Source: Bacteroidota bacterium (GTDB lineage: Bacteria; Bacteroidota; Rhodothermia; Balneolales; Balneolaceae). From it: a stretch of 64,000 nucleotides of DNA. Numbering within the stretch: the stretch's first letter is position 1; each line of letters opens with the position of its first letter. Below are positions 7,606 through 16,047 of the stretch, piece after piece. The position numbers and the translations under genes are program-made. The stretch lies in the NCBI GenBank assembly GCA_027621355.1, contig JAQCBZ010000005.1, positions 22,192-86,191 of the forward strand. The letters are read 5' to 3'. The notes under the pieces were generated by a model that was not told where the DNA came from, made no database searches, and worked only from the letters and a program-made list of their open reading frames with translations.

Positions 7606-10080
7606 TCAACGAACGATTGCTACTTTTCCAACAGCACGTTCTTTTCCGTCTCGATCAAGAGCAATCACGATATACACACCGGTACTGAGTCGCTTCCCAT
7701 CATCCGAGAGCCCATCCCAACGCACACGGCCACCCTCTGCATCCATTCCCTTGACCCGCTGCCCATCGATGGTCAAGACACGGACACGAGACCGAGTTGG
7801 CAACCCTTCCAAAATCATCTCTTCATGTCGTTCATAAGAGAAAGGACTTGGGTACACCGATAGATTATCAAGTTTAGAGGCACCTTGGTTTGCGCGATCC
7901 TGATAGAGCTGGACACCAGCGCTCGTACTCACAAATAGATTCCCAGTCGATGGGTCAAAGGCTAGGTCTTGAATGGCATTGCTCAGCAACGGAGAATTCT
8001 CCTGTGTAAAGTGTTCAAGAATGGCTGTTCCAGCCGCATTCAAAAGCCATAACCCATCATTCGCCGTCGCAACCCATTTCTGGTTCGCCCCATTGACGAC
8101 CATTGCTGTCACATTAATATCTCGCAGAAGATACGGTGATGGACCTGTTGGATTTTCAGCGATGAGCCACTGAGCCGTCCGTTCGGCCACACCGCCCACC
8201 AGTAGTAAGTCCGGAAACAACAATTTTGCAATGCCACGCTCCGTACCTATCCATATCTCTCCCCGTTGATCTTCGATTACAGCCGTTACGGTGGCATCGG
8301 GCAGATTACCCGATGAAGAGCCTGCATTGAGCACCACAGCTTGATCATCTTGGGGTGACGTAGGATCTGGACCTGTATCAAGCACCATGACCCCACGACC
8401 CACTCGGCTGGCTGATTTCAAAAATACCCACTTCCAATCGCGCGAGTCAATAAACAGCCCCTCATATAAGTCCAAGGAGCTCAACCCTGAGACCTTGGGG
8501 ACCAATGTCCAGTCTGCCGATCCCTCGTCGTGAAACGCTAGAGCTCGAGAGGCAAATCGACTCACCGTCCACAAACGGCCCTGACTATCGGTCTCAAGTC
8601 CAGAAATCACTACATACTGATCGTTGTCCAATTCCCAGCCACGAAGAGAGCTGGTCACCGCATTAAACAGAGTCACATCTCCAGTAGGCGTACCCACTGC
8701 ATCCAATGCCATCCGGGCAATGCCAGAGCCCCAACTCCCAACATAAGCATAGGACTCGGTCGCGACGCTCTGAAACGAAAGCTGAAAATTCGCCTCGGCC
8801 ATGGTGGAATTGGTAAACTGATTCACATTGGTCCAACCCGTGGACGTTGAATAGACCGTCATCCCTTTCTTTCGATCCGAGATGAAATTATTGTCGAATG
8901 TCTCCGACACTGCACCCAGGAAACCATTGGCCGTCATAGTAATGGACTTTAGAGCGTTGGTTGCCGGCGTATTTAACCTCATCGTGGACGTTGAAACCTC
9001 GGCCCAATTCCCATCGAATCGATGCTCGATCACTCCTCGAGTCAGCGATCCTCGAAGGAGTGTAATCTCACCAGAGCTCGATGCGTTTGAAGTGGAGGAA
9101 CCAAGTACTATTCTGGCCGATCGGTCTTCAAAGGGGATATTTTTGAGCACATTATCACCCTGGAAGACCAACATTCTGACGCGCTGTAATAGCACTCGTT
9201 GATCCGTACCCAGGACCTCGACCACATCGAAGGATTCCATCGACCCCGCTTGGATCCATTCACTCCAGCCAACTCCGTCTTTGTACTGCGTTACACTACT
9301 TGATGTGGCCGCTACAATACCTTGATCCAATGCACGAATCCATGTAAATGGGGTACTCCCAATCTCATCCATCGACCACGTTTGCCAAGACGCTGGCAAG
9401 TTCAGCGAGGAGGCAGAGGGCGCCGTCGCAACACCCTCAGACGTCGCAACCCAAATCGAGCCATCAGGGCGAATATCCATCGATTGAACCCCCAAACCAA
9501 GAGGCCATGCGCCAAATTGAAGGGCCGATTCACGTACAAGCCATGTATTGGCATCATACACCACGATACCAAATCCAGTAGCGATATACGCGGCGCCCCC
9601 ACCCACTGCGACAGACCGTACAGATTTATCTGGAAAACGGGTAGACCGAACAATATCATTAAGTGTTCTTACTTGACGAGTTTCTAACTCAACAATGTCC
9701 AAAGCTCCGTCGCGGTAACCAATCACCAACCCCGCGCCATCGGACGTGAGCGCCATAGTCGTAGGGTTTGTTGCGTGTAGTCCGTCATTGGTCGTAAACA
9801 CATCCGCAATCAAACCTTCAGAGAGTTCAACCCCAAAAATTCCTCCTGTGGTAGCAATCCAGGCAATTCCCGACGCAGCGACCTCCATCTCAACGACTTG
9901 TTCCAAGGATGAGATGGACAGCCAATCACCTGGAATAAGCGACTCCAAATCGAACGCTTGCGTGGACTCATTGGCTGGAGCGCCCACGGCAGGTGAAACG
10001 TTTTGAGCATGTGTAAGCGATGCGTGGAACACGAAGCTCAACCAAACACTCACCCCCAAGATCGTCACATAGGATTTCAT
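7606..10080 (-). CDS. PorZ-like secreted beta-propeller protein with C-terminal sorting-type domain
   Basis: A large exported protein (824 residues). The N-terminus is a signal peptide with cleavage likely after THA-Q near residue 25. The body is built of repeated beta-propeller blades of the two-component-regulator type, for example WIATTGGIF, LVIGYRDGALDIV, GIVVYD, IWVATSEGV, EIWIGTERGIAKL and KWVATANDGLWLL, arranged as two propellers. The last 85 residues form a beta-sandwich with NLSVYPSPF, VRWDGLSDDGKRLSTGVYIV and a final VGKVAIVR, matching the FlgD-like/type IX CTD family. The N-terminal order matches PorZ of the type IX secretion machinery, a surface protein linked to A-LPS handling. 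I infer a PorZ orthologue; a generic secreted propeller protein is the alternative. It sits four bases after the YhhQ-type gene. Confidence 0.75.
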   Translation of the reverse strand: MKSYVTILGVSVWLSFVFHASLTHAQNVSPAVGAPANESTQAFDLESLIPGDWLSISSLEQVVEMEVAASGIAWIATTGGIFGVELSEGLIADVFTTNDGLHATNPTTMALTSDGAGLVIGYRDGALDIVELETRQVRTLNDIVRSTRFPDKSVRSVAVGGGAAYIATGFGIVVYDANTWLVRESALQFGAWPLGLGVQSMDIRPDGSIWVATSEGVATAPSASSLNLPASWQTWSMDEIGSTPFTWIRALDQGIVAATSSSVTQYKDGVGWSEWIQAGSMESFDVVEVLGTDQRVLLQRVRMLVFQGDNVLKNIPFEDRSARIVLGSSTSNASSSGEITLLRGSLTRGVIEHRFDGNWAEVSTSTMRLNTPATNALKSITMTANGFLGAVSETFDNNFISDRKKGMTVYSTSTGWTNVNQFTNSTMAEANFQLSFQSVATESYAYVGSWGSGIARMALDAVGTPTGDVTLFNAVTSSLRGWELDNDQYVVISGLETDSQGRLWTVSRFASRALAFHDEGSADWTLVPKVSGLSSLDLYEGLFIDSRDWKWVFLKSASRVGRGVMVLDTGPDPTSPQDDQAVVLNAGSSSGNLPDATVTAVIEDQRGEIWIGTERGIAKLLFPDLLLVGGVAERTAQWLIAENPTGPSPYLLRDINVTAMVVNGANQKWVATANDGLWLLNAAGTAILEHFTQENSPLLSNAIQDLAFDPSTGNLFVSTSAGVQLYQDRANQGASKLDNLSVYPSPFSYERHEEMILEGLPTRSRVRVLTIDGQRVKGMDAEGGRVRWDGLSDDGKRLSTGVYIVIALDRDGKERAVGKVAIVR

Positions 10081-10084
10081 TAGG

Positions 10085-10846
10085 TCAGCCGTTGGAATGC
10101 CAATCAGGGTCTTCGTGATACTTTCGGAATACTCGCACTCCCAAATACATCAACGGGGTATCAAACGCTGCAAAGAAAAATTTGAAGAGGTAGGAGTTCA
10201 CAATCAAGATGCCTAGAGCTCCTAGGGTTGTCACCTCAGACCCCAAGCCTCCAGTAAAATAAAGAATGCTCAAAATAGCCGAGCTATCCACCAATTGGGA
10301 AACCATGGTCGAGGCATTGTTTCGAAGCCATAAGTGCTTACCGTTTGTGAGACGCTTCCAAAAATGAAACAACCGTACATCCACCGTTTGCGCCGTGAGA
10401 TAAGCAATCATACTCGCAATGGTGTTTTTGATCATAAATTCATAGACCCCTTCAAACAATGACGTGCCTCCACTCACCCCAGACGCATCTGGAAGCCAGT
10501 GGTTGATGCTCATCAACAAGAGCATGAACATATTCATAAAAAAGCCAATCCAGACCACCATTTGAGCTTTTTTTCGACCAAAAAGCTCGCTAATTAAATC
10601 TGTCGCTAGAAACGTGAATGGATAGGCGATCACTCCAACGGGGACAATCATGGAGTAAACCCGTTCATTACGAACCAATTCAGGCGTAATGGAAAGCAAC
10701 CAGTCTGGCAACGAAAGAGAAAACAACGTGACAAACTTTGTCGTCCCAATCACATTCCCAAGGACAAGTGAGGTTAAAAAGACCCCTGCGAGGAAGAAAA
10801 AGAAAAAATCCCTCTGGTCTGATGTTGGTTTCTCACCAGCACTCAC
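10085..10846 (-). CDS. Queuosine precursor transporter, YhhQ/VUT family
   Basis: Integral membrane protein of 253 residues with six hydrophobic segments, matching the VUT_1/YhhQ family that imports preQ0 or preQ1. Recognisable family blocks are IAYPFTFLATDLISELFG after the second helix and the VDVRLFHFWKR and SQLVDSSAI segments in the second half. The start is a GTG whose first G is also the last base of the hflC stop codon (TAGTG), indicating translational coupling. It lies inside the hflK-hflC-porZ operon. With tgt and queA nearby it implies salvage of a queuosine precursor. Confidence 0.9.
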   Translation of the reverse strand: MSAGEKPTSDQRDFFFFFLAGVFLTSLVLGNVIGTTKFVTLFSLSLPDWLLSITPELVRNERVYSMIVPVGVIAYPFTFLATDLISELFGRKKAQMVVWIGFFMNMFMLLLMSINHWLPDASGVSGGTSLFEGVYEFMIKNTIASMIAYLTAQTVDVRLFHFWKRLTNGKHLWLRNNASTMVSQLVDSSAILSILYFTGGLGSEVTTLGALGILIVNSYLFKFFFAAFDTPLMYLGVRVFRKYHEDPDWHSNG

Positions 10847-11793
10847 TAATCTACACTTTGAAGATACTTATAAAACTCACTGTCGCTGGAGATGACAATG
10901 GTCGTTTTTTCATCAAAAGCGACTTTATACGCCTCCATGGCTCGTGTGAAGTCATACAATTCTCGAGCTGCAGCCGATTTATTGTACGATTCATTAAAAA
11001 TAGCCGCTGCTGCTGCATCTCCATCCCCTCGAATTTCCTTGGCTTCCCGGAAAGCTTCAGACTGGATTTGAAGTAGATCACGCTCTTTCTCTCCATTGAT
11101 TCGTGACGCCTCCCCTTGTCCTTCCGACCGGAACAAGTCAGCAATACGATTCCTCTCAGAGATCATTCGATCATACACGGTTACACGCACCTCTTCCACA
11201 TAATTAATACGCTTGAAGCGGAAGTCAAGGACTTGAATGCCAAGATCTGCTGCTCGTTCATTGGCCAGCTCCAGGACGATATCTTGAATAGCATCACGGC
11301 CTGTCTGAATGGTATCAAGGGAGTCGGAGAGTAATTCTGATAGTTCATCATCCGCAACGGGTGTACGGTTGGATGTGCGAACAAGCTCATCTAGGTCATG
11401 ATTTGCCACCGCATTACGAGTCTCTCCATCCAAAATGTCATCTAGACGAGATTGTGCACCCCGTTCATTACCCAATCGACGGAAAAACTGCAACGGGTCG
11501 GTAATTTGCCAGCGTGCGTAGGAGTCGACAAAAATAAATTTCTTGTCTTTGGTTGGGACCTGATTTCGGTCACCATCCCACTCCAAATATCGTTTGTCAA
11601 AGTAGTTCGCGTCTTGAACAAATGGCAGTTTAAACTTTAGGCCTGGATCTGTAACCGCATCCCCCACGGGCGCACCAAATTGTGTGAGGACCACTTGTTC
11701 GGTTTCATCTACGATGTACACGGAATTAGAGATCAGGATTATGGCGCCAAAAAGTGCCGCCAAGAGAATCGATGTTGAGCGATTTAATTTCAT
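10846..11793 (-). CDS. hflC: HflC, SPFH-family modulator of FtsH protease
   Basis: Band-7/SPFH membrane protein (315 residues) that with HflK forms the periplasmic cage controlling FtsH. It has one N-terminal membrane helix (about residues 8-28), then the SPFH domain starting VDETEQVVLTQFG. A long charged coiled coil rich in Arg, Glu and Ala (RNRIADLFRSEGQGEASRINGEKER) follows, typical of HflC. The start codon overlaps the hflK stop by four bases (ATGA). The length and domain order match the family. Confidence 0.95.
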   Translation of the reverse strand: MKLNRSTSILLAALFGAIILISNSVYIVDETEQVVLTQFGAPVGDAVTDPGLKFKLPFVQDANYFDKRYLEWDGDRNQVPTKDKKFIFVDSYARWQITDPLQFFRRLGNERGAQSRLDDILDGETRNAVANHDLDELVRTSNRTPVADDELSELLSDSLDTIQTGRDAIQDIVLELANERAADLGIQVLDFRFKRINYVEEVRVTVYDRMISERNRIADLFRSEGQGEASRINGEKERDLLQIQSEAFREAKEIRGDGDAAAAAIFNESYNKSAAARELYDFTRAMEAYKVAFDEKTTIVISSDSEFYKYLQSVD

Positions 11794-12848
11794 TGTGATC
11801 CTCCACTAGAGGCTACGGGTGTTGATGAGCCTGTTCTTGTTGCGCTAGTTGGGCCTGAAACACCCAGTCCTTGACCTTGCAACTGCAGCAAAGGCAATAC
11901 GTTGTTACCGTTTTCGTCCACGATCACTTTGTTGCCAACTTTAGGTAAGATTTCTTGCATCGTTTCGTAGTAAATACGCTTTTTGGTGATGCTTGGTGCT
12001 TTGATGTATTCGTTGTAAAGCGCGTTAAAACTGGCCACTTCACCTTCTGCTCTATTCACACGGTCAATAGAATACCCTTCAGCCTGTTGAATCGTTTGTT
12101 GAGCCTCTCCTCGAGCTCGTGGAATGATGCGGTTGTAATCTGCTAAGGCCTCGTTTACGAGGGTTTCACGTTGCTGTTGGGCTTCATTAACCTCATTAAA
12201 CGAAGGTTTTACTGGGTCTGGTGGGTTAATGTCCTGAAGAACGACCTGTTCAATTCGAAGGCCCATCTCATACTCGTCACATAACGCTTGGAGTAGACTC
12301 TGCACCTGCAAGGCAACTTCTGCACGCCCAACCGTCAGTACTTCATTGACAGTCCGGTCTCCCACAACTTTACGCATAGCGGATTCACTCATATCTCGAA
12401 GTGTCTGTTCGGGATTACGGACTTTAAACAAAAACTGATATGGATCCGCAATACGGTATTGAACCACCCACTCGACATCGGCAAGATTCAAATCACCCGT
12501 TAACATAAGTGACTCCCCTTCGTACCCTGCTTTTCGATAGGTCGACTCCACATCAGCCCGAACGGTACGGTAGCCAAATTCCTGCTTTAATTGACGCTCT
12601 ACAGGTACAATACGAGCTTGTTCTACAAATGGAATCTTAAATCGTAGACCCGATTCTGCGGTTCGGATATACTCACCAAACCTCATAATCATACCGACCT
12701 CCTCTGGACCCACAGTATAGAATGACTGGAATCCCATCAAGATCACTGCACCACCGATAATGAAGTTGCGCAGATTGCCCGTTAGGTTTTGAATTGCTTC
12801 TTGAAAATTTGGACCGCCACTTGCGCTCTCTTTATTTTGATTAGCCAT
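11790..12848 (-). CDS. hflK: HflK, SPFH-family modulator of FtsH protease
   Basis: Partner of HflC, about 352 residues. It has an N-terminal cytoplasmic segment, one membrane helix (FIIGGAVILMGFQSFY), the SPFH domain beginning TVGPEEVGMIMRFGEY, and a C-terminal helical region with EAQQQRETLVNEALADYNRIIPRARGEA cut across by the usual HflK pattern. A Ser/Thr/Gly-rich tail ends the protein. I prefer the ATG at 12848 (MANQNKES). An in-frame ATG at 12866 would add MKCNIL, which does not look like a family N-terminus, and neither start has a clear Shine-Dalgarno. It is the first gene of the hflK-hflC-yhhQ-porZ-GT2 run and is divergent from the MscS gene across a palindromic site. Confidence 0.94.
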   Translation of the reverse strand: MANQNKESASGGPNFQEAIQNLTGNLRNFIIGGAVILMGFQSFYTVGPEEVGMIMRFGEYIRTAESGLRFKIPFVEQARIVPVERQLKQEFGYRTVRADVESTYRKAGYEGESLMLTGDLNLADVEWVVQYRIADPYQFLFKVRNPEQTLRDMSESAMRKVVGDRTVNEVLTVGRAEVALQVQSLLQALCDEYEMGLRIEQVVLQDINPPDPVKPSFNEVNEAQQQRETLVNEALADYNRIIPRARGEAQQTIQQAEGYSIDRVNRAEGEVASFNALYNEYIKAPSITKKRIYYETMQEILPKVGNKVIVDENGNNVLPLLQLQGQGLGVSGPTSATRTGSSTPVASSGGSQ

Positions 12849-12877
12849 AAGAATGTTACATTTCACACGTTGACACT

Positions 12878-12898
12878 TCGAATCAGCGATTGATTCGA
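12878..12898. promoter_or_regulatory. Operator-like inverted repeat between hflK and mscS
   Basis: A perfect inverted repeat with 8-base arms TCGAATCA and TGATTCGA separated by GCGAT, 21 bases in all. It is centred in the 76-base gap between two divergent genes. The right arm overlaps a possible -35 (TTGATT, 12890-12895) for the MscS gene, with CATAGT 18 bases downstream. The geometry suits a dimeric transcription factor. No regulator gene is adjacent. Confidence 0.45.
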
Positions 12899-12924
12899 GA
12901 CACGCCCTTGAACCATAGTATACA

Positions 12925-14133
12925 ATGTCCTACGACCAAGACTCAACACAAGTTTCAACAATTTCTGAACCATCGAGCGTTTCCTTAGATAGCGTAGAAT
13001 CACTTCAAAGCCCCCTTGAATCTACCCTCTCAGTTGCCGTTGTTCAAGTTGTAGACTCCCTTCCTTCCTTTTTTAGAGCAGATCTATTTGGATTCGAGCT
13101 TTGGCAGTTCGCTGCCTTGGCGATTTGGATCGCGATTGCAGCAAGTTTATCGTGGCTTTTTGAGACGCTTGTGAGTCGATATCTTCGGCCATTTCTTAAG
13201 CGATTTGAACAAGGGACTACAGAGGCTTTTGTCGACTCTATGGCAAAACCGATCCGTTGGTGGCTCCTCTTTATCATCTTGAGCCTCACGAGCACATTGC
13301 TTCAGCTAGACCCAGAGCTTAACACTCGCCTAACACAAGTTCTCGCGGTCTTTGCCTCCATCGCCACAATCGTCTTGGTCTATCGTCTCACCGAGTTTAT
13401 TGCTGAGCGCGCTCTTGAATACACTGCTAAAACAGAAAGCTCTTTTGATGATCAACTTGTTCCTTTAATCCGAAATTCGATTCAAGTGATTGTCATTGTT
13501 GTTGGGGTGTTGTTCATTCTGCAGAATAATGGCGTAAACGTCACCAGCCTCATTGCAGGACTAGGCCTTGGGGGGCTCGCCTTTGCTCTTGCGGCTCAAA
13601 ACACGCTGGCCAACTTTTTTGGCTCCATTACACTGTTTCTTGATCGACCGTTTCAAGTGGGTGATGTAATCTCTGCAGGTGGGATTGATGGGACTGTGGA
13701 GGAGGTTGGGTTCCGCTCAACTCGCCTACGGACGTTTTACAACTCTCAAGTCACTATGTCCAACGCAAAACTCGCTGATCTTGATATCGATAATTTGGGT
13801 CGACGACAGGTTCGTCGCTTCCGCACCAATATTGGACTGACCTATGATACCCCAACGGATAAAATTCAGTCTTTTGTGGAAGGAGTTCGCAAGATTGTAG
13901 AAGAGACCCCCGAAATCTGGAATGACTCTCATGAAGTTCATTTTAACAATATGGGTGCCTACAGTCTAGATATACTGGTGAATATTTTCTTCGACGTGAC
14001 AACCTGGACTGAGGAATTAACCGCGCGTCATACCTTTTTGATAAATGTGATGAAACTGGGAGAGGAATTGGGCGTTGAATTTGCGTTTCCTACTCAAACG
14101 CTGCATGTAGAGAGTATGCCCAAAACATCTTAA
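12925..14133 (+). CDS. Mechanosensitive ion channel, MscS family
   Basis: A 402-residue inner-membrane channel that would open under membrane tension during hypo-osmotic shock. About 50 residues of acidic and Ser-rich N-terminus precede four to five hydrophobic helices. The pore helix region is SLIAGLGLGGLAFALAAQNTLANFFGSI, with its characteristic Gly/Ala packing, followed directly by the beta domain (FQVGDVIS, GTVEEVGFRSTRLRT). The C-terminal cytoplasmic domain is of ordinary MscS length. The start ATG lies directly after TATACA, so transcript and start codon may coincide. Confidence 0.93.
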   Translation: MSYDQDSTQVSTISEPSSVSLDSVESLQSPLESTLSVAVVQVVDSLPSFFRADLFGFELWQFAALAIWIAIAASLSWLFETLVSRYLRPFLKRFEQGTTEAFVDSMAKPIRWWLLFIILSLTSTLLQLDPELNTRLTQVLAVFASIATIVLVYRLTEFIAERALEYTAKTESSFDDQLVPLIRNSIQVIVIVVGVLFILQNNGVNVTSLIAGLGLGGLAFALAAQNTLANFFGSITLFLDRPFQVGDVISAGGIDGTVEEVGFRSTRLRTFYNSQVTMSNAKLADLDIDNLGRRQVRRFRTNIGLTYDTPTDKIQSFVEGVRKIVEETPEIWNDSHEVHFNNMGAYSLDILVNIFFDVTTWTEELTARHTFLINVMKLGEELGVEFAFPTQTLHVESMPKTS

Positions 14134-14177
14134 GGGACTTTTGAATCGTAAGGCCACAGGTCTAGCTGGCAGTTATT

Positions 14178-15512
14178 TTATCCAGCCGCTGGCGATGGCC
14201 TAACCGACGAACCTTTCGCTCCATACCACGCAATATAGAGGTAGCACAGGGCAGGGACGACAAACGCCAATGCAAGGCCGCCCGATATGTCTGCAACCCA
14301 GCCATAAAGAGGAGGAATAAGAGCTCCACCCACGATAGCGGTACACAGAATTCCTGAGCCTTGAGCGGTACGATTACCCAGTTTGGCAATTCCGAGGGAG
14401 AAAATGGTTGGGAACATAATAGAGTTAAAGAGTCCAATACTCAGGACGGTCCACATCGATGCGGCGCCAGTCGTCAGTATCGTCACACCAAGAAGGGTCA
14501 CATTCACCAAGGCATACACAGCCAATAGCGTACCTGGGCGGATAAATAACTGGAGCGCGGAGCCAATAAAACGACCCACCATAGCGCCACCCCAATAAAA
14601 CACAACAAAGGTGCCTGCTAATCGGGCTGCAGGAATACTTGAAGGGTCCGATCCTGAGAGGGTGCTGGCAAGGGAGCCCATCCATCCGTTAGCGTCCACA
14701 ATGGATTGGACATCAAGCTCCAAAAAGTAGTTGACCAAGTAGCTCCCAATCGAGACCTCTGCGCCAACATAAACAAAGATCGCCAGGGCACCATACATGA
14801 CATGAGGTGTCCGAAAGGTATCCATGTACCCAGACATACCCTCTTGCCCATCATCTAAAATGCGTGGCAGTTTAAACAGGGCAAACACACCCGCTAAGAG
14901 AGCCAAGATGCCGGCAATCACCGTAAAGGGTTGCCTCACAGCCATAGCTTCGGCTTCCACATAAACCTGTTTTGCGGCTTCCGTCATGGAGGCCACCTCT
15001 TCGGGGGATGCCACCACATCGCCAAGCAAATACGCAGCACCAATCAGCGGCGCAATCGTTGTGCCCAGTGAGTTAAAGGCTTGGCTCAAATTAAGGCGAG
15101 AGGCAGCCGAGTCTTCCGGGCCTAGGGTGTTGACATAAGGATTGGCTGCAACCTGCAACAGGGTGATACCCGCAGCTAACACAAACATGGCAAGCAAAAA
15201 GATAGGAAACACCCGCAGCCCAGCTGCTGGAATAAACAACAAACAACCCACAGCCATCGTCAATAACCCAACAACGACACCACGCTTGTATCCAATCCGT
15301 GATATGAGACCCCCACCTGGAATCGAAAAGACAAAGTAGGCCGTAAAAAAGGAGAACTGAATGAGTCCTGCCTGAAAATAGGTTAACTCAAAAATCTCTT
15401 TGAGTCGCGGGATGAGCGCATCGACCAATACCGTTATGAATCCCCACATAAAGAAGAGGGAGGTAACGACAATCAGTGCTATAGGGTACGTTTTACCTGA
15501 CGGGTTGCTCAC
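14178..15512 (-). CDS. Sugar MFS transporter, FucP/GluP family
   Basis: A 444-residue, twelve-helix permease of the fucose/glucose/galactose:H+ symporter group. Diagnostic segments are FFMWGFITVLVDALIP in helix 1, GITLLQVAANPYVNTLGPE in helix 4 and RLNLSQAFNSLGTTIAPLIGA in helix 5, all conserved in FucP-like proteins. It uses a GTG start at 15512 that lies 20 bases inside the end of the bacilliredoxin gene, so the pair is probably co-transcribed. The exact sugar is not readable from the sequence. It is convergent with the MscS gene. Confidence 0.9.
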   Translation of the reverse strand: MSNPSGKTYPIALIVVTSLFFMWGFITVLVDALIPRLKEIFELTYFQAGLIQFSFFTAYFVFSIPGGGLISRIGYKRGVVVGLLTMAVGCLLFIPAAGLRVFPIFLLAMFVLAAGITLLQVAANPYVNTLGPEDSAASRLNLSQAFNSLGTTIAPLIGAAYLLGDVVASPEEVASMTEAAKQVYVEAEAMAVRQPFTVIAGILALLAGVFALFKLPRILDDGQEGMSGYMDTFRTPHVMYGALAIFVYVGAEVSIGSYLVNYFLELDVQSIVDANGWMGSLASTLSGSDPSSIPAARLAGTFVVFYWGGAMVGRFIGSALQLFIRPGTLLAVYALVNVTLLGVTILTTGAASMWTVLSIGLFNSIMFPTIFSLGIAKLGNRTAQGSGILCTAIVGGALIPPLYGWVADISGGLALAFVVPALCYLYIAWYGAKGSSVRPSPAAG

Positions 15513-15942
15513 TTTTCAAGCCCTCAAAGACCATTTTGAGATCTTCGGCAACTTGCTCTGCCGTGCGACCTTCTATTCTGTGACGAGGAATCATCGCTTT
15601 GATTTCGCCGTCGACAAAATAGGCGAACGCAGGTGATGACGGGGGATAATCAGCAAACTTTGCTCTTGCATGGGCTGTTGCCTCCTTGTCTTGACCTGCA
15701 AAGACACTGTACATTCTGTCGGGATGTGTATCGCAGTGATCGAGGGCAATTTTCAAACCAGGGCGAGCATTCCCTGCAGCGCAACCACACACGCTATTAA
15801 TCACAAGCAACGTTGTCCCTTTTTCGGCCTCTTTGAAAGCTGCATCGACCTCTGCAGTTGTGGTACACTCTTTCACACCTTGAGTTGTGAGTTCTTCGCG
15901 CATCCACGCCGTGTCGGGGCCCGTGCCAAAACCAAATTGCAT
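15493..15942 (-). CDS. Bacilliredoxin, BrxA/BrxB (YphP/YqiW) family
   Basis: A 149-residue thioredoxin-fold protein of the DUF1094 family, which removes bacillithiol from oxidised proteins. The redox motif is CGC at residues 52-54 in the family context NSVCGCAAGNARP. The second half carries the FAGQDKEATAHAR and PPSSPAFAYFVDGE segments expected of BrxA/B. Its presence suggests that the organism makes bacillithiol, although no bsh gene is in the window. The gene overlaps the start of the FucP-type transporter by 20 bases and is divergent from the lipoprotein gene. Confidence 0.92.
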   Translation of the reverse strand: MQFGFGTGPDTAWMREELTTQGVKECTTTAEVDAAFKEAEKGTTLLVINSVCGCAAGNARPGLKIALDHCDTHPDRMYSVFAGQDKEATAHARAKFADYPPSSPAFAYFVDGEIKAMIPRHRIEGRTAEQVAEDLKMVFEGLKSEQPVR

Positions 15943-15973
15943 AACGGTAGTCCTAGTGTTTAGAGGTTGCTGA

Positions 15974-16011
15974 TCAATACAATCATGATCTACACAAGAT
16001 TTCTGTATTGA
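15974..16011. promoter_or_regulatory. Inverted repeat in the bacilliredoxin / lipoprotein divergent region
   Basis: Two perfect 8-base arms, TCAATACA (15974-15981) and TGTATTGA (16004-16011), are separated by 22 bases. They lie in the 105-base gap between divergent genes. The separation puts the arm centres 30 bases apart, about three helical turns, which would suit a pair of half-sites. The function is unproven. Confidence 0.35.
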
Positions 16012-16047
16012 ATATGAAAACTACTCAAAATTGAAGATTTTGTCCCT

